A DNA stretch of 64,000 nucleotides from Oryza sativa Japonica Group (taxonomy: Eukaryota > Streptophyta > Magnoliopsida > Poales > Poaceae). The first letter of the stretch is position 1; each line of letters begins with the position of its first letter. The stretch spans positions 4,180,501-4,244,500 of the forward strand of contig NC_089037.1 of assembly GCF_034140825.1 (NCBI RefSeq), given 5' to 3'. The notes below the pieces were generated by a model. The model had not been told where the DNA came from, did no database searches, and saw nothing but the letters and a program-made list of their open reading frames with translations. Below, piece after piece: positions 1 through 11,669 of this stretch. The translations under genes and the position numbers were made by a program.

Positions 1-1277
1 CGCGGGGGGCGCGCGCGATTGCACATATGCCTTGGCCTACGCACGTACTAGCAACCTCGCGTACGAATCGCGTGATCGAGGCGAGCCCAAATGTAGGCAC
101 GGTTTACGTTGTACTTCACCGCGGCAGTGAGGCAAAGGCATGAACCTGATGCACCTGCACCTGCCTGCTTTTACATACCAACATAACCAGTGCACAACTA
201 TGACTGTAAATAGTATGCAATTAATATTGGCATTCTTAACTTATATAAGTCGATCGAATTTACGTGTTTGTGAAATGATACGTTAAATAGTATTAATTAT
301 TATTATTTTGATAACTTTACAATCAACATTAGAAACGTAGAAGTTCCTTGAGGGTCAATGAGACTTTCCCAATGCAAACACTTCCACTAAAGAAAACAAA
401 GTCACAAAGAGATCAATGTGCTATTCGCGTCCATGCGGCGCTCATGGTTTCGATCGTCTCTCTCTCCTACCTGCACCATATTGACCGTACGTCGTACAAC
501 TACAGCTGCAGGTCAGCTTTGGTCAGGTATATACGTACGTTCCTGTTACCTTCTAGAAGCAAGCTAGCCACATCCATATCAAGTTGCACCCAACACCATA
601 GGATTAAATCCATTACTACTACTAATTTTTTTAATTTGTTTCTAGTGCTCGATCATCATTAAGTACCATATCTCCTACTCGTTTTTATTTGGCGGCACCT
701 AACACCCGGCAATTAAAATTAAACTGTAGCTGTCTATCTGAAGAGTTCCTTTCCCTGCTACTAGCAGCCAGGCTCGATCGATCGTCTCCATCAGCTTGTG
801 TCCAGTGACATATATGATACGTGGACGCCCGGCCTGAAGAAGGTTCTGAAATTTGGTGCTCTGTCCAATCCTTGAGCTCGACAACGATCAGTTGGCAATT
901 ATTCTAGTACCTCTAGCTAGATCATAAACGTTTCTAATTAACTTCTTCTATAGCTAGATAATGCCATGTTGCGGAATAGTTAAACAAGTACGACATGTCA
1001 CATGTGTGTATATCTTGTTGAACAAGATTGAAAAGGGGCATAAAGCTCCAAACCGGTGGATTTAATTAGGACAAGATCATTTTCAGAAACTGAAGATCAT
1101 CTATGTATGTGTGTGTAGAGACGCTAATGCTTCCAAGTGATAGAAGAAGTTGAGGTAAAACAAAAGGGAGCTAGCACCTTTATGATCTTGTTGGGCCTAC
1201 TGCTCCATTTTCTTAATACAGGAGGTTGCATGGGACTGTTCAATCATGTTTAAACTACAATTTGTAGTTTTGTACTC
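1..1277. other. Intergenic, no gene seen
   Basis: The open reading frames here are short, lack family motifs and have no convincing splice partners. The sequence is AT-rich with scattered TTAATTAA-type runs. I see no recognisable gene, RNA or complete transposon. Confidence 0.5.
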
Positions 1278-1760
1278 TGTTAGGAAACGATAGACGAACA
1301 AACGATAAAAAACAATAGATCAATCACAAAAGACACGAGATTTAACGTGGAAAACCCTCCCAAAATAGGAGAGAAAAAACCACGGGCGCCAGCCAGCAAA
1401 ATATCTTCACTATATCTGAGGTGAGATTGCATCGCCGCACGGCGGCTTACAAGAGGTATATATATAGTGGAACCCTAAAAGGGATGATGATTCGCTCCGC
1501 TACGGCAGAAGCTGGCCTTTATTAAGTGCAAATGAATTTGGATCACAACTCAACAAACTCCACCTTGAGACAAATTCCTTCTTGTAGCATGAATCAATCC
1601 TTCACTCTGAACACAACAAAGACAAAAAAACACTTTCGGCGCCAAATAGCCTCTCGGGCTAAACCACTATACCAACTAAGCTTGAGCAAAGCTCAACCTT
1701 AGCAACAGGAACAGACTTTGTCATCATATCAGCAGGATTATCATGAGTACTTATTAAATG
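1278..1760 (-). mobile_element. Fragment of a Copia-type LTR retrotransposon (3' end)
   Basis: On the minus strand this reads as the 3' end of a Copia element. The C-terminal tail of the polyprotein (RNase H end) lies at about 1660-1745. It is followed by a purine-rich tract and a putative LTR at 1278-1555 (about 278 bp, TG...CA ends). The edge of the LTR (GGATCACAACTCAACA) recurs near 1773-1788, so a second LTR scrap may lie there. The rest of the element is missing; it is an old, broken fossil. Confidence 0.6.
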
Positions 1761-2224
1761 GAAATAAGTTTGGATCACAACTCAACATACTCTGCACTTC
1801 GAAGCAATTGCAAATTTGTAGTTTGGACGATTCATGTCGGCACGAAAACAGAGTTCAGAGCCACGGCTCCGGTGGCTTGCATTGCAGATGGTACGGACAC
1901 AACCTTTACCTGCTCTCAAGACTCAAACTATATCATCTTTGTTTTTTTTTTTTTTCAAAAAAAAATTGCAAGGAGTATCAGCTTTTCCTTGCAGGGAGCA
2001 TTGCTAGCGAAACAGAAGCAACGTTCCTTGCAAGTTTGATCAATGCAGTACAGCTTCTGGAAAGGGAGCTTTGATAATAGTACAGTTGTACATTAAGTAC
2101 AAAAGGATGCGCCAATAGTCGACTGGAGAACGGAGCAGAGGACACGTCATTCCAGATAGAGCCATCTCTAGCTGCTCGTGTGTGTTTGTCAGCACATGAT
2201 GCTAACTAGTACGATCTCCGGGCA

Positions 2225-2660
2225 ATTAACAGCTTTATTTTTTTTATACTTATACTTATCAACTAAAATAGTTCTCAACCTTAAATTTTGAAGTTGATTT
2301 TAGAGTTTTTCATCGAAACTTATTTTTCAGCCTTAGCTTTTAGATCGTTAAGAACACGTATATAAAAATTTTATTCATAAATTATTTTTCATTTGCAAAT
2401 ATATTTTTGGCTTATTCCATTTGCAAATATACTATTTAGCTTATTCCTTAAATAAGCCAAACGATAGGGCAGTAAGTTATCATATGACATTGATAAGAGG
2501 TTCATCGTTTGTTATTCAGTTTATCCAGCCAAAATTTAAATTTAAAACTCAATTTTAAAGTTAATATTAATGTTTTTGTCTTAATTTATTTTTCGGTGTT
2601 GGTTTTTAAGTCACTACTAATACATATATAAAAATTTTACCTTTTCTTTTTCTAATAAGC
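2225..2660. repeat. AT-rich MITE-like debris, two related pieces
   Basis: Two adjoining AT-rich pieces (about 2230-2470 and 2510-2660) share phrases such as TATATAAAAATTTTA preceded by TTTTTAAGTC or TTTTAGATCG. A related sequence in the opposite orientation lies at about 23690-23880 and a weaker one at about 44760-44850. This pattern fits a dispersed short DNA transposon family. Terminal repeats and target duplications could not be fixed. The rest of 1761-3357 holds no gene that I can support. Confidence 0.4.
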
Positions 2661-3359
2661 GTTGCAACCTATGATCAGCAATAGGTGAAATGAAGGGATA
2701 ATTAATTGAGAGAAAATTAAGCAAGTTAATTAATTACCTTGGTAAAAACACATTGAGGAAAAAGTTTTTTTTTTGCGGGGAGGAAAAAGATAATTTAACC
2801 ATGTGTGAAAATACACTTGGAGATAACGCGATCCACTTGTGCCTCTTGTCGGTCCAGTTTGAAACGGACGCAAACTATGGAGTACTACCTTTTTTTTTTT
2901 TTTGACACGAACTATGGAGGACCAGGAGGAGTACTAGTACTAGTAAAGGGAAGCTTTCAGCATACCAAAGCATTTGAGCCATGCCTTTGCCTGCTTTTCC
3001 ATCTGATCCGTCCAGTCCTCATCCGACGCACGGGAGGCACCCTCGCCGCGTACCTCCCGTTGCAACTGACGGCGCGGATCGGAGCGTCCGTCGAAACCCC
3101 CGTTTCCGCCGGCGGAATTTCACGCATTTCCCCGTGTCAAAATGGTCCGCCAAGTCAAAAGCCCAAGCTAGCCCCCTCTCCATCCACACACCCCCAAACC
3201 AAAATTAACCAAACCCCCGCGCCGTTAACCCTCTGAGCTTGTGATGAATTAACGATCGTGACCGATCAAGTGAGCGATTAATAATAACCCAGCGGCACAC
3301 AATTAAGCAATGCAAGAAGCCGTCGTCGTTAACACCGGCGGCCGGTGGGCACCAACCCG

Positions 3360-3369
3360 TATTTATATA
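3360..3369 (+). promoter_or_regulatory. Probable TATA box of the RLCK gene
   Basis: TATTTATATA lies 72 bp upstream of the kinase ATG at 3441, so transcription would start around 3395-3400 with a short leader. The placement is typical; no other TATA-like site lies as well. Confidence 0.5.
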
Positions 3370-3440
3370 CACTTCTATCCGGCCAAAGCAGCGGGCGCGG
3401 CCGGGTAACCCAACCACACACGCACGACACGAAGAACGCC

Positions 3441-6400
3441 ATGGCGAAGCAGGCGTGGAGCTCGCTGTTCGGGTGCTTCACCTCGCACCACGACGGCGGC
3501 GGCAAGAGGAAGAAAGGCGGCGGCGGCGGGAAGAAGGCGAAGAAGAAGGTGGCGGCGGCGGCGAGCCAGAAGCAGCGGAAGCTGCAGAGCCGGCTGTCGT
3601 TCTCCGACCTGTCGTTCGGAGGGATGGTGTCGCCGGAGGACCTGTCGCTGTCGCTGGCCGGGTCGAACCTCCACGTCTTCACCATCGCCGAGCTCCGCGC
3701 CGTCACCAGGGACTTCTCCATGACCAACTTCATCGGCGAGGGCGGCTTCGGCCCTGTCTACAAGGGCTACGTCGACGACAAGCTCAAGCCCGGCCTCCGC
3801 GCGCAGCCCGTCGCCGTCAAGCTCCTCGACCTCGAGGGCACACAGGGACACAACGAGTGGCTGGTAAGTACGACACTTAATCACTAGTAGCTGCTTAATT
3901 ACGCCTCGCTAAAATTTAATTATAAACTACTCCACTGCTTGCTAGCTCCATCGGCTCAGTTCATTACTTGCACGGTTGCACCTGTACGTGACCTCACATT
4001 ATTACTAGCTGGCATGCCTTGACACTCCAATTAGGCGGTTATTGTTGGTAACTAAATTAATACAGAACACCACTTTGCAAAAAGTACGAAACTGATCATA
4101 ATGATCAGTTTGATGAATAGTGTGGTTCTTTACCTGCTATACGCATGACGGCATGAGATTATTGCTGCTATCTAGTACCTCTAGTTGATGAGACTTGCTT
4201 ACTTGTTCAAAGTTAGTTGAGCTGTTCTAGTAATAAGGTTTGAGTTAATTAGCTGGGAATTTAAACCATGATAGGACTTCAGATAAAATTAATTAATTAA
4301 CCTATATGTACATGTTACATAAGTTCAGGAAAGTATATACCCAGCGTAATTAGCATTATTAACTTGGCCTTGCTACGGTGGGTACAAATTAAAGTATATA
4401 TTCTGAAATGTCAGGGGAAAGAATTCAGAAAATGATTACATATTTTCTATAAGAAAAGAAAACTTGGTTTTCTGTTGAAATATAAAATAAATTGCTTGTA
4501 TTTCCTCACTAGCTTAAGTTTCAACATGGAAATAGAGCCAAAGGTCTCGAATTCAAATCTTGCCAGCTGGTGCGTAATTAAATTAAAATTGCATCCACTT
4601 TTATTCTATCCTATAGGCTTGATGAGGCCCGCATGAGAGGATATTAGAATATGTAATTACTTGTTTTTCTTTATTAGCTTAATTAAACTTTTGGGTTAAA
4701 TTGATCGGTGTATGCAACCGAGCTGAACTTTATTTTGCAGTATCTATTGCTTTTTTTTGTTTAAAATGGTTAATTAGTATTCCTTAAAAAAGGTTAATTA
4801 GTATTGTGATACTGTATTTGTTTATGAGTACGTACCTGCTCTATTCTTTCTACTATATTTTTTCTCAATATTCCAAACCACTAGTCTTTTCTTATATTAA
4901 AATGGTTAATTGGTATTGTAATACTGTATTAGTTTATGAATACGTACCTGCTCGATTATTTTTACTATTCTTTTTCTCAATATTCCAAATCACTAGTCTT
5001 TTCTTAGAAGTAGAAGTTTTCTTGGTTGACGTGTTACACATACTGAACTCCATTCGAGAAAGTTTCAGAAGTTTGCTGCTAGATAGTAGATACCATGGAA
5101 CAATAATTCAATAGAACAGTGCTGCTTGCTTAGCTGAAATGCTTCCTTATTTTATTTTTCTCCCAGTTAAAAGCAATCAAATGAGAAAAAAAAATGTCTG
5201 GACTTGACTGACAAGTCTGCAAATGCATACATGGCCCGATGATTATGCAGACTGAAGTCATCTTTCTGGGGCAACTGAGGCATCCTCACCTCGTCAAACT
5301 GATCGGCTACTGCTACGAGGATGAACACAGACTTCTCGTTTACGAGTTCATGACGAGGGGCAGCTTGGAGAAGCATCTCTTCAAAAGTAAGCTTGAAAAA
5401 AAATACTAATATTTTGTTATTGTTTCCTATATTATGCTAGCTTTCTGCTACTCTGAATATACAAGAAATTTGGTGCAAGCCTCAGTTGTTTTCTGACAAA
5501 TTAGCAGAAGTAATTAAGAATAAAAGCGTAACTGAGATTAGAGAGAATTGAAACGATTTACATATATATCAACGGTATAAGTATATATTATAGCAGAGTG
5601 ACAATCTTGCAGGCAACAAGAAAGAGATATTCGTAAAACATTGCTATCACTCTGCTTTTTCCTCGCTGCATCATTAAGCTAAAAAGGATTCGACAGAATC
5701 TCTAGGCTGAACATCGGTTGAAATGGACGGCGCGATTTTACCAACTCGCTGGCATAAACTTTTCTGCAAATTGGTGGCGCGGCTAAGCTCGATTGATCGA
5801 GTAGCTTTTCTTGCTCTACACCCTTCAATATGTTTCTCCAGTTTTTCCTGATGGTTCAAACTGCCTTTTTAGACCTTTGTTGTGACGTCCATTTTTGCGT
5901 TACATCATATCTCACTCTCTGTATGGAGTCATTTTCTCTTAACCACTTTGATATAATTCACACCTGCAACTTGCTTTTGTTCTCCTCTTTGTCTGTCTCT
6001 TGTACAGTCCTACTGTCATGTCTTCATTGTCAATTTGCCTCTGCATAGTGAAGAGGAAACAGCGCAGATTTGATGTATAATCATGAGTATGGTAGGGGTA
6101 GGACACCTTCACCACTCGTTGTCTACTATGGTTTTTTCACATTAGTACTTGCGTCAAAGTAGTAGACAACCCCTAATATGTGATTTGGATCAACCTCACA
6201 AGTCAAAATTCGTGGCTTGTGTTATCGGTAACCACATGATCTAGTCACCTCGATCTATCAATTACTACTGGTTTAAGAGACATAGTAGCACAATATGCTT
6301 CATGTTTTATTAATGAAGCAAGGTAGCCCTGAAAACTGAAAAATCACGTGTGAGGGAGTACAGTGATTAAACTGTTGCAAATTAATTAAGAGATAGCAAC

Positions 6401-8789
6401 GTTTCAGCAAAGTTTTTTTTAAGTAAATCCGATGTCATTAGTTTCATGTAGTCAGTCTACTGTCATGGACATGCAGATGCATGCTGACCAAAATGTACAT
6501 TTCTCTTCTTAATTCAAGCTCCATATGTGCATACTATTATTAGTTCAACTTAATCGTCTTATCTGATTACATATCGTACTTACACACCAAATGTGCAGAG
6601 TACGCAGCGTCGTTGCCATGGTCAACACGGTTGAAGATCGCCATAGGTGCCGCGAAAGGGTTGGCCTTTCTCCATGAAGCCGAGAAGCCGGTCATCTACC
6701 GAGACTTCAAGACCTCCAACATCTTGCTAGACTCGGTACGTCCTTGACCTTAATTACGTTACCATCGTGGCATCGTATATGTGTTCTTCACCTACTTCCC
6801 CAAAAGATTGACCTGCTTGTCATTTGATCTCTAATAAGGTTATTAGTAGTCAGAAAAGTTATATTCTTTTAGATAATAGTCAGAATACATGCATCATGCA
6901 TGCATGGTTTGGTTGCTTGTACGTTCTTAATTAGTTTCCAGTATGAAACTGTCGTGATGCCAAATGCCAAGTACTAAACAACAAATCTTGACTACTACTC
7001 GATCGCCTATGTATACTGAACTAAGAATTGGTCAGGTTTCAGACTTTCAGTTTCAACTATAGCAGCGCTCCCGTTTTGTCATCAATGCGTTAACGTGACA
7101 AAGGCCGCGAATTTAGTTCTAAATTTTTTCTTCAAACTTCCAATTTTTTATTACATCAAAAGTTTTCTACACACACAAACTTTTAACTTTTCCGTCATAT
7201 CGTTTTAATTTCAACCAAAGGCCGTGTTTAGTTCCTGAAAAAAGTTGAAAGTTTGAGGAAAGTTGGGAATTAAAAAAAAAAGTTGAAAATTTATGTGTGT
7301 AGGAAAATTTTTGATATAATGTGATGTGATGGAAAGTTGAAGGTTTAGGGTAGTTGGGGGTAAACTAAACACGGTCAAACTTCTAATTTTAGCGTGAACT
7401 AAACACACCCAAAGAAAGAGCAGGGTGGTATGACTATTTCTCCGTGGAGAAAAAAAACTGAAAAAAAAAGGTAAAACATGGAGTGATTCATCAGTTTAAA
7501 CTAAATTATTACGCGCGTGATAAACAGAGTTGTTGGAGTTGGGTGCATGGTGATATTTCCCTCTGAACAATAATCCCTAGCAGGCTAGCACTACTGCTAG
7601 TGCATTTGCTTTGGTTACGCTATTATTTCTCCATCAACTGAATCCTGCAGTTGCAGCAGAAAGGTTTTCTTACACAAGTACAATTCTGTAGCAATCTTAA
7701 TTTTGTTTTCGTTGCTGAATTGTCCGTAGGACTTCAAAGCCAAGCTCTCAGATTTCGGGCTAGCGAAGGACGGGCCAGAGGATGACGAGACGCATGTCTC
7801 GACACGTGTCATGGGCACACAGGGATACGCTGCACCAGAGTACATCATGACAGGTTTGACAGCAGAAAAAACTGCAACCTTTTACCCCATCCTAAATAAA
7901 CAATATAATATAAAATGTGATATATCCTATTCAGATTTGTAATACTAAATCTGTCACATTTCTCTTTTTCTAAAAAAAATTTTGAAATATATGGAGTAAG
8001 GGTGAGTTTGAGGAGAGGGGGATAGAGAAGATTGGGAAGATACGTAAAACGAGGTGAGCTATTAGCGTATGATTAATTGATTATTAATTATTTTAAATTT
8101 TAAAAATGGATTAATATGATTTTTTAAAGCAACTTTCCTATAAAAAATTTTTACAAAAAATACACCGTTTAGTAGTTTAGGAAGCGTGCGCATAGAATAC
8201 GATGTCCCTTTCTCACCCAATCCATCCCCTAGAACGAACGCACCCTAAGTTTTACTCCGACAATCTGATCGATGGTTTGTCAGTAGATTAAAAGCAATAT
8301 AATTATGGTCTTGTTATCAAATTATTTTTAGGGCATCTGACGGCGAAGAGCGACGTGTACGGCTTCGGCGTGGTGCTGCTGGAGCTGCTGTCGGGGAGGA
8401 AGTCGGTGGACAAGAGCCGGCCGGCGCGGGAGCAGAACCTGGTGGAGTGGGCCCGGCCGTACCTGACCGACGCGCGGCGGCTGGGCCGCGTCATGGACCG
8501 CAACCTCGCCGGCCAGTACCCGGCCAAGGCGGCGCAGAAGGCCGCCGCGCTGGCGCACCGCTGCGTCAGCCTCAACCCCAAGTCCCGCCCCCACATGTCC
8601 GCCGTCGTCGAGGCGCTCGAGCCGCTCCTCGCCCTCGACGACGACTGCCTCGTCGGCACCTTCGTCTACGTCGCGCCGCCCGACGACGTCGCCGCCAACG
8701 GCGACGGCAGCAGCAAGAGGCGAGCCGGCCGGAGGAGGTCTGACGGCGCCGCGGCGGCGGCGGCGGCCGATGGTGTGCAGCGGGAATGA
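3441..8789 (+). CDS. Receptor-like cytoplasmic kinase, RLCK-VII (PBL) type
   Basis: Predicted 425-aa Ser/Thr kinase. The exons are 3441-3863, 5251-5386, 6599-6735, 7730-7853 and 8332-8789; all introns are GT-AG and the phases match. It has no extracellular or membrane segment. The glycine loop GEGGFGPV is at residues 99-106, the VAVK lysine is K127, the catalytic YRDFKTSN is at 219-226, DFG at 240-242 and APE at 267-269. The phrase [14 protein letters not shown] is typical of RLCK-VII kinases such as BIK1/PBL, which act below pattern-recognition receptors at the plasma membrane. The N-terminus (MAKQ, then a Lys/Gly-rich stretch) lacks the Gly2 myristoylation site; Cys12 may be acylated instead. 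The C-terminal tail is Ala-rich with a basic patch. Kinase activity is expected because all catalytic residues are present. The exact substrate cannot be inferred. Confidence 0.93.
4792..5008 (+). repeat. Tandem duplication (about 112 bp x 2) in RLCK intron 1
   Basis: Two head-to-tail copies begin at GGTTAATT (4792 and 4904) and run through matching sequence to CTAGTCTTTTCTTA. They differ at roughly one base in ten. A short partial third copy precedes them near 4762-4783. The duplication lies wholly within the intron. Confidence 0.85.
7103..7410. mobile_element. MITE with a second MITE of the same family nested inside
   Basis: The outer element runs from GGCCGCG at 7103 to CACACCC at 7410 and is flanked by AAA on both sides. 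Inside it, in the opposite orientation, lies a 157-bp copy at 7220-7376 (GGCCGTGTTTAGTT ... AACTAAACACGGTC), also flanked by AAA. A third copy is at 61812-61969. Terminal repeats of about 14 bp and AAA target duplications are seen directly; the superfamily is not certain. The nest lies in RLCK intron 3. Confidence 0.8.
8000..8245. mobile_element. Tourist-like MITE, TAA target duplication
   Basis: A 246-bp element starts GGGTGAGTTTG and ends CGAACGCACCC, with TAA on both sides (7997-7999, 8246-8248). That fits a PIF/Harbinger (Tourist-like) MITE. Its core (for example TTTACAAAAAATACACCG) closely matches the element at 13640-13875. It sits in RLCK intron 4. Confidence 0.75.
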
Positions 8790-9528
8790 CTCGGTTTTGC
8801 TTGCGTTTGTCTGTACTCGTCGAGCTACGTGCTGATCAAGCGATGCCGGTAAATTAATCCGGATCAGTGAGTTGGCTCGTGGGTAAAAAATGATTGTGGA
8901 TTTGAAGCATGTTATTATTTGTCTTAGGCTTGAATAGCAGAATAGGATTAGAGCGTGTAAATACGAGCATGTCAGACGTACATGAGCAAATTGAGCATGT
9001 AAACAGTTTGACAAAATATGGATGGTTTATCACTTCTCATGTTGGGAGGTTTCTCTAGTATCTTCCCAGCGCCGTGAAATATCTCTGTTGATAGACACTG
9101 TATGCTGTACGCGAGTATGTTATTACTGTTTGCTGAAAGACTGTAGGTTTTCTCCGTGTGCACTGTATTTAAATTTTGAGAAGCTGCAAGGATTTAGTAA
9201 TGGTAATGTTGGTGGTGTACGGTGTGGGAATGCAATACAACTGTAACAATTGGACAGGGAGAACGGAATGATTCCGGATTCAGGATTTCTGATGTCAGGC
9301 AGCTACCATATGGGCCAAATATATGTTGGGCCAAGAGAGGAGATCACAGAGATAGGCCCAAAACCTCTTTGTAGCCCACAAGGACACACTCCTGGCTAGT
9401 CGCCGGCAATTGGACCAACCGCACCACGTTCCGATGTGCCGGTGTAACATGTACCGCGTACGTAATAACAGATGCTAAGCAGCAAAGGCGTAATCGAGCC
9501 CAGAGATTTCCCCTAATCTACCTTAGGT
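8790..9528. other. 3' flank of RLCK and intergenic
   Basis: This holds the probable 3'UTR of the kinase and then the space before the convergent membrane-protein gene. No ORF with recognisable domains and no complete repeat was seen. Confidence 0.5.
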
Positions 9529-10065
9529 TCATCGCCTGTCATTCCAGAAGCACCAGCCGAGCGCCGCCGCGGCGGCCACGTCCACCAGCCATACGCCCAA
9601 CGCGGCGAACGCCACCTGGCCGCGCCCCATCAGCTGTAAATACGCCACCGCGGCGGTGTGCAGGAGCACGGGCGCGGCCACCAGGCAAGCGAGCGTGCCC
9701 CTGTGCATGTCCTCGACGAGGCACGGCCGCAGCATCAGGCGCATGTACAGCGAGAACGGCGCGAGGAAGAAGAGCACCCCGACGCCGGCGCTGGACAGCG
9801 CCGTCGTCGTCGCCGGGACGAACATCGCCTGCGCCGCCGCCGCGCAGAGCCCAATTACCACGGAGACGCACAGCAGGACGGTCACCGTGGTCCTCAGCTT
9901 CCGTATCTGCTCGCTGCTGGTGAGCTCCTCCCAGCGGAGCCAGATCGCCTCGTCATCCCACCATGGCGACGGCTGATCCGGTGACGACCGTCTCGCCGCC
10001 GCCGCCGCCACCGTGAGGCCAGCTTCGACGTCGTCGTCGTTGTCGTCTTTATTGTTGCTTACCAT
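9529..10065 (-). CDS. Small four-helix membrane protein, unknown function
   Basis: Intronless, 178 aa. The N-terminal 50 residues are acidic, then Ala- and Pro-containing, and end in a Trp-rich patch (PWWDDEAIWLRWEEL). Four hydrophobic segments follow (about 62-80, 85-105, 123-145 and 150-173). I do not recognise a named family. Its closest relative in the window is the divergent neighbour at 10334-10828: both share an FFLAPFSLYM/FLLPFSSLYV core followed by MLRP, and a C-terminal A-A-x-LGW stretch. Such small grass proteins are usually filed as uncharacterised membrane proteins. The start is the first ATG. A TATATA stretch at 10141-10147, about 75 bp upstream, could serve as its TATA box. Confidence 0.75.
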   Translation of the reverse strand: MVSNNKDDNDDDVEAGLTVAAAAARRSSPDQPSPWWDDEAIWLRWEELTSSEQIRKLRTTVTVLLCVSVVIGLCAAAAQAMFVPATTTALSSAGVGVLFFLAPFSLYMRLMLRPCLVEDMHRGTLACLVAAPVLLHTAAVAYLQLMGRGQVAFAALGVWLVDVAAAAALGWCFWNDRR

Positions 10066-10160
10066 CTTCTCGCCGTTTTTAGTTTCTCCCTGCAGACTCC
10101 CGCGATTCGACGCGACGCCGTACGTCGCCGCGCGCGCGCGTATATATCGCGCATCCGACT

Positions 10161-10216
10161 ATCCGACTACGGCTTGCACTCCGTAACATATCCGACTGCG
10201 GCTTGCACTCCGTAAC
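10161..10216 (+). repeat. 27-bp tandem repeat in the shared promoter
   Basis: Two copies of a 27-bp unit (ATCCGACT-A/G-CGGCTTGC...CCGTAAC) lie at 10161-10187 and 10190-10216 with one mismatch and a period of 29. A partial copy, ATCCGACT, precedes them at 10153. They lie in the 268-bp space between the two divergent membrane-protein genes, so they could be a regulatory duplication. Confidence 0.85.
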
Positions 10217-10333
10217 GTGTCGCACCAGGATACGGACACACTTTCAAGTTGTAGGCTTGTAGTTGTAGCGCACGTATACATATGTCATAGCCGAATAATC
10301 GACTGCGAGGTTGACCCAAACAACGGAAAAACG

Positions 10334-10828
10334 ATGGAACAACGCTGGGACGAGCGCCCGCGGCGGACGTTGGCGGAGATCGTCCGCGGCCGCGCCGCGG
10401 GGCGCAGGTCGGCGATCCGCTTCGCCATGGCGGTCTCCGCGGCGTGCGCGGCCGTCGCCGGCGCGACGGTGGCGTGCCTGCCCGGCGCGCCCGCGGGCGC
10501 CGCGTTCGGGCTCGGCCTCGCGGGGCTCCTCTTCCTGCTGCCGTTCTCGTCGCTCTACGTCCCCATGCTGCGGCCGCCGGTGGACATGTCCAGGCCCTTC
10601 CTGAGCTTCACGATCGGCACCGCGCTCGCGCTCGCCGCGGCCTACCTCGCCCTGCTGCTTCTCGCCGCGACCGACAAGATGCTCGGCGCCGACGCCGTCA
10701 CCGGCTTCTTGTGGGGGGCCGACCTCACCGGCGCGGCGAGCCTTGGATGGTTTGTCTTGACCACGAAAGACACTACTAGGTCTTATATCATTCGTGAGGA
10801 AAGACTGGAGGTGGTCAAAATTGGCTAA
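10334..10828 (+). CDS. Small four-helix membrane protein, paralogue of the divergent neighbour
   Basis: 164 aa, intronless. The same frame is open from 10217, but the ATG at 10334 (MEQRWDERPRRT) is preferred: the upstream extension overlaps the promoter repeat and resembles non-coding sequence. After a basic, Arg-rich N-terminus come four hydrophobic segments, with FLLPFSSLYVPMLRP in the middle and GAASLGWFVL near the end, matching the protein on the other strand. The C-terminal tail is charged (REERLEVVKIG). The codons are extremely GC-rich up to about 10740 and much less so after. Function is unknown; the family similarity is visible only within this pair. Confidence 0.72.
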   Translation: MEQRWDERPRRTLAEIVRGRAAGRRSAIRFAMAVSAACAAVAGATVACLPGAPAGAAFGLGLAGLLFLLPFSSLYVPMLRPPVDMSRPFLSFTIGTALALAAAYLALLLLAATDKMLGADAVTGFLWGADLTGAASLGWFVLTTKDTTRSYIIREERLEVVKIG

Positions 10829-11669
10829 CCGTGCAACTGATCTATTGCATTTTTCACTCCATTGGACATTGTTACTAGTTAAGCAAAAGCAAATTTGCCT
10901 TTCATGAAGATTTGTTTGATGAAGTATGTGTTATTACTACTTCTTTCTGATTACATCGAATTATCATTTTTTTCCAATTACATTAAAATATACAGAAAAC
11001 CTAGACAACGATATCCCGTTGGAACGAGATACCCTTCTATAAGACAGTACCTATACCTGTTTATAGCACCAGCTGCATGGTACCCGATACCTGTAATACT
11101 TGTTATCCGGTATCTGTGATATCTAGGACCTGATACTTGTGTAAGAGAATAGTTAATATGCCTATCCCGTTGCAATTGGATCCCGTTTTGTAGCAGCCCT
11201 CTAAAATATAATATACGTGCACACACCATTACACGCGTACACATCCACGAGTGTACACGCAGCAGCAAAAATATGGGCCGGAATGCTGGGCCTGAGCCTT
11301 CAAAAACTGGGCCGGACCATACTGTAAACCTGCTTGGAACACAAATGAATTCTGCAAACTAGGAATGGTCTATTTCTAGCAGAGTATGGAAAACTTTGTG
11401 TTTCCACATGGAGAATTCATACAGATATTTGTTTTACAAATAGAAGTTTTCATCTATCAGTAAGGTCTGCAAACTAAGTTACATAGATGTTATTTGTATT
11501 TAATTAAGTAAACTTCTCACCAAACCAATTTACAATATTTACAACATATTGTGTGCTGCTAGTGTATCAACAAAAAGTTAAAATAAGTTATCTAGCAGCA
11601 TGATTAATAACGAACTAACGCAATTGAAACAAATTTGCTAGTTAATACATTCTTATCCAATGATTGCTA
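10829..11669. other. Intergenic
   Basis: AT-rich DNA with irregular repeats of GATACC/TACCTG-like words at 11010-11135. No coding or RNA gene can be supported. Confidence 0.45.

Noticed and set aside
3375-3884. Minus-strand ORF opposite the kinase first exon
   Set aside because: GC-rich shadow of the real exon; Arg/Ala-rich with no domains.
8328-9014. 228-codon minus-strand ORF over the kinase last exon
   Set aside because: Repeats of RRR/VEG-type residues from codon complement; the plus-strand kinase is clear.
10217-10333. N-terminal extension of the right-hand membrane protein
   Set aside because: It overlaps the tandem promoter repeat and lacks similarity to the paralogue; the ATG at 10334 fits better.
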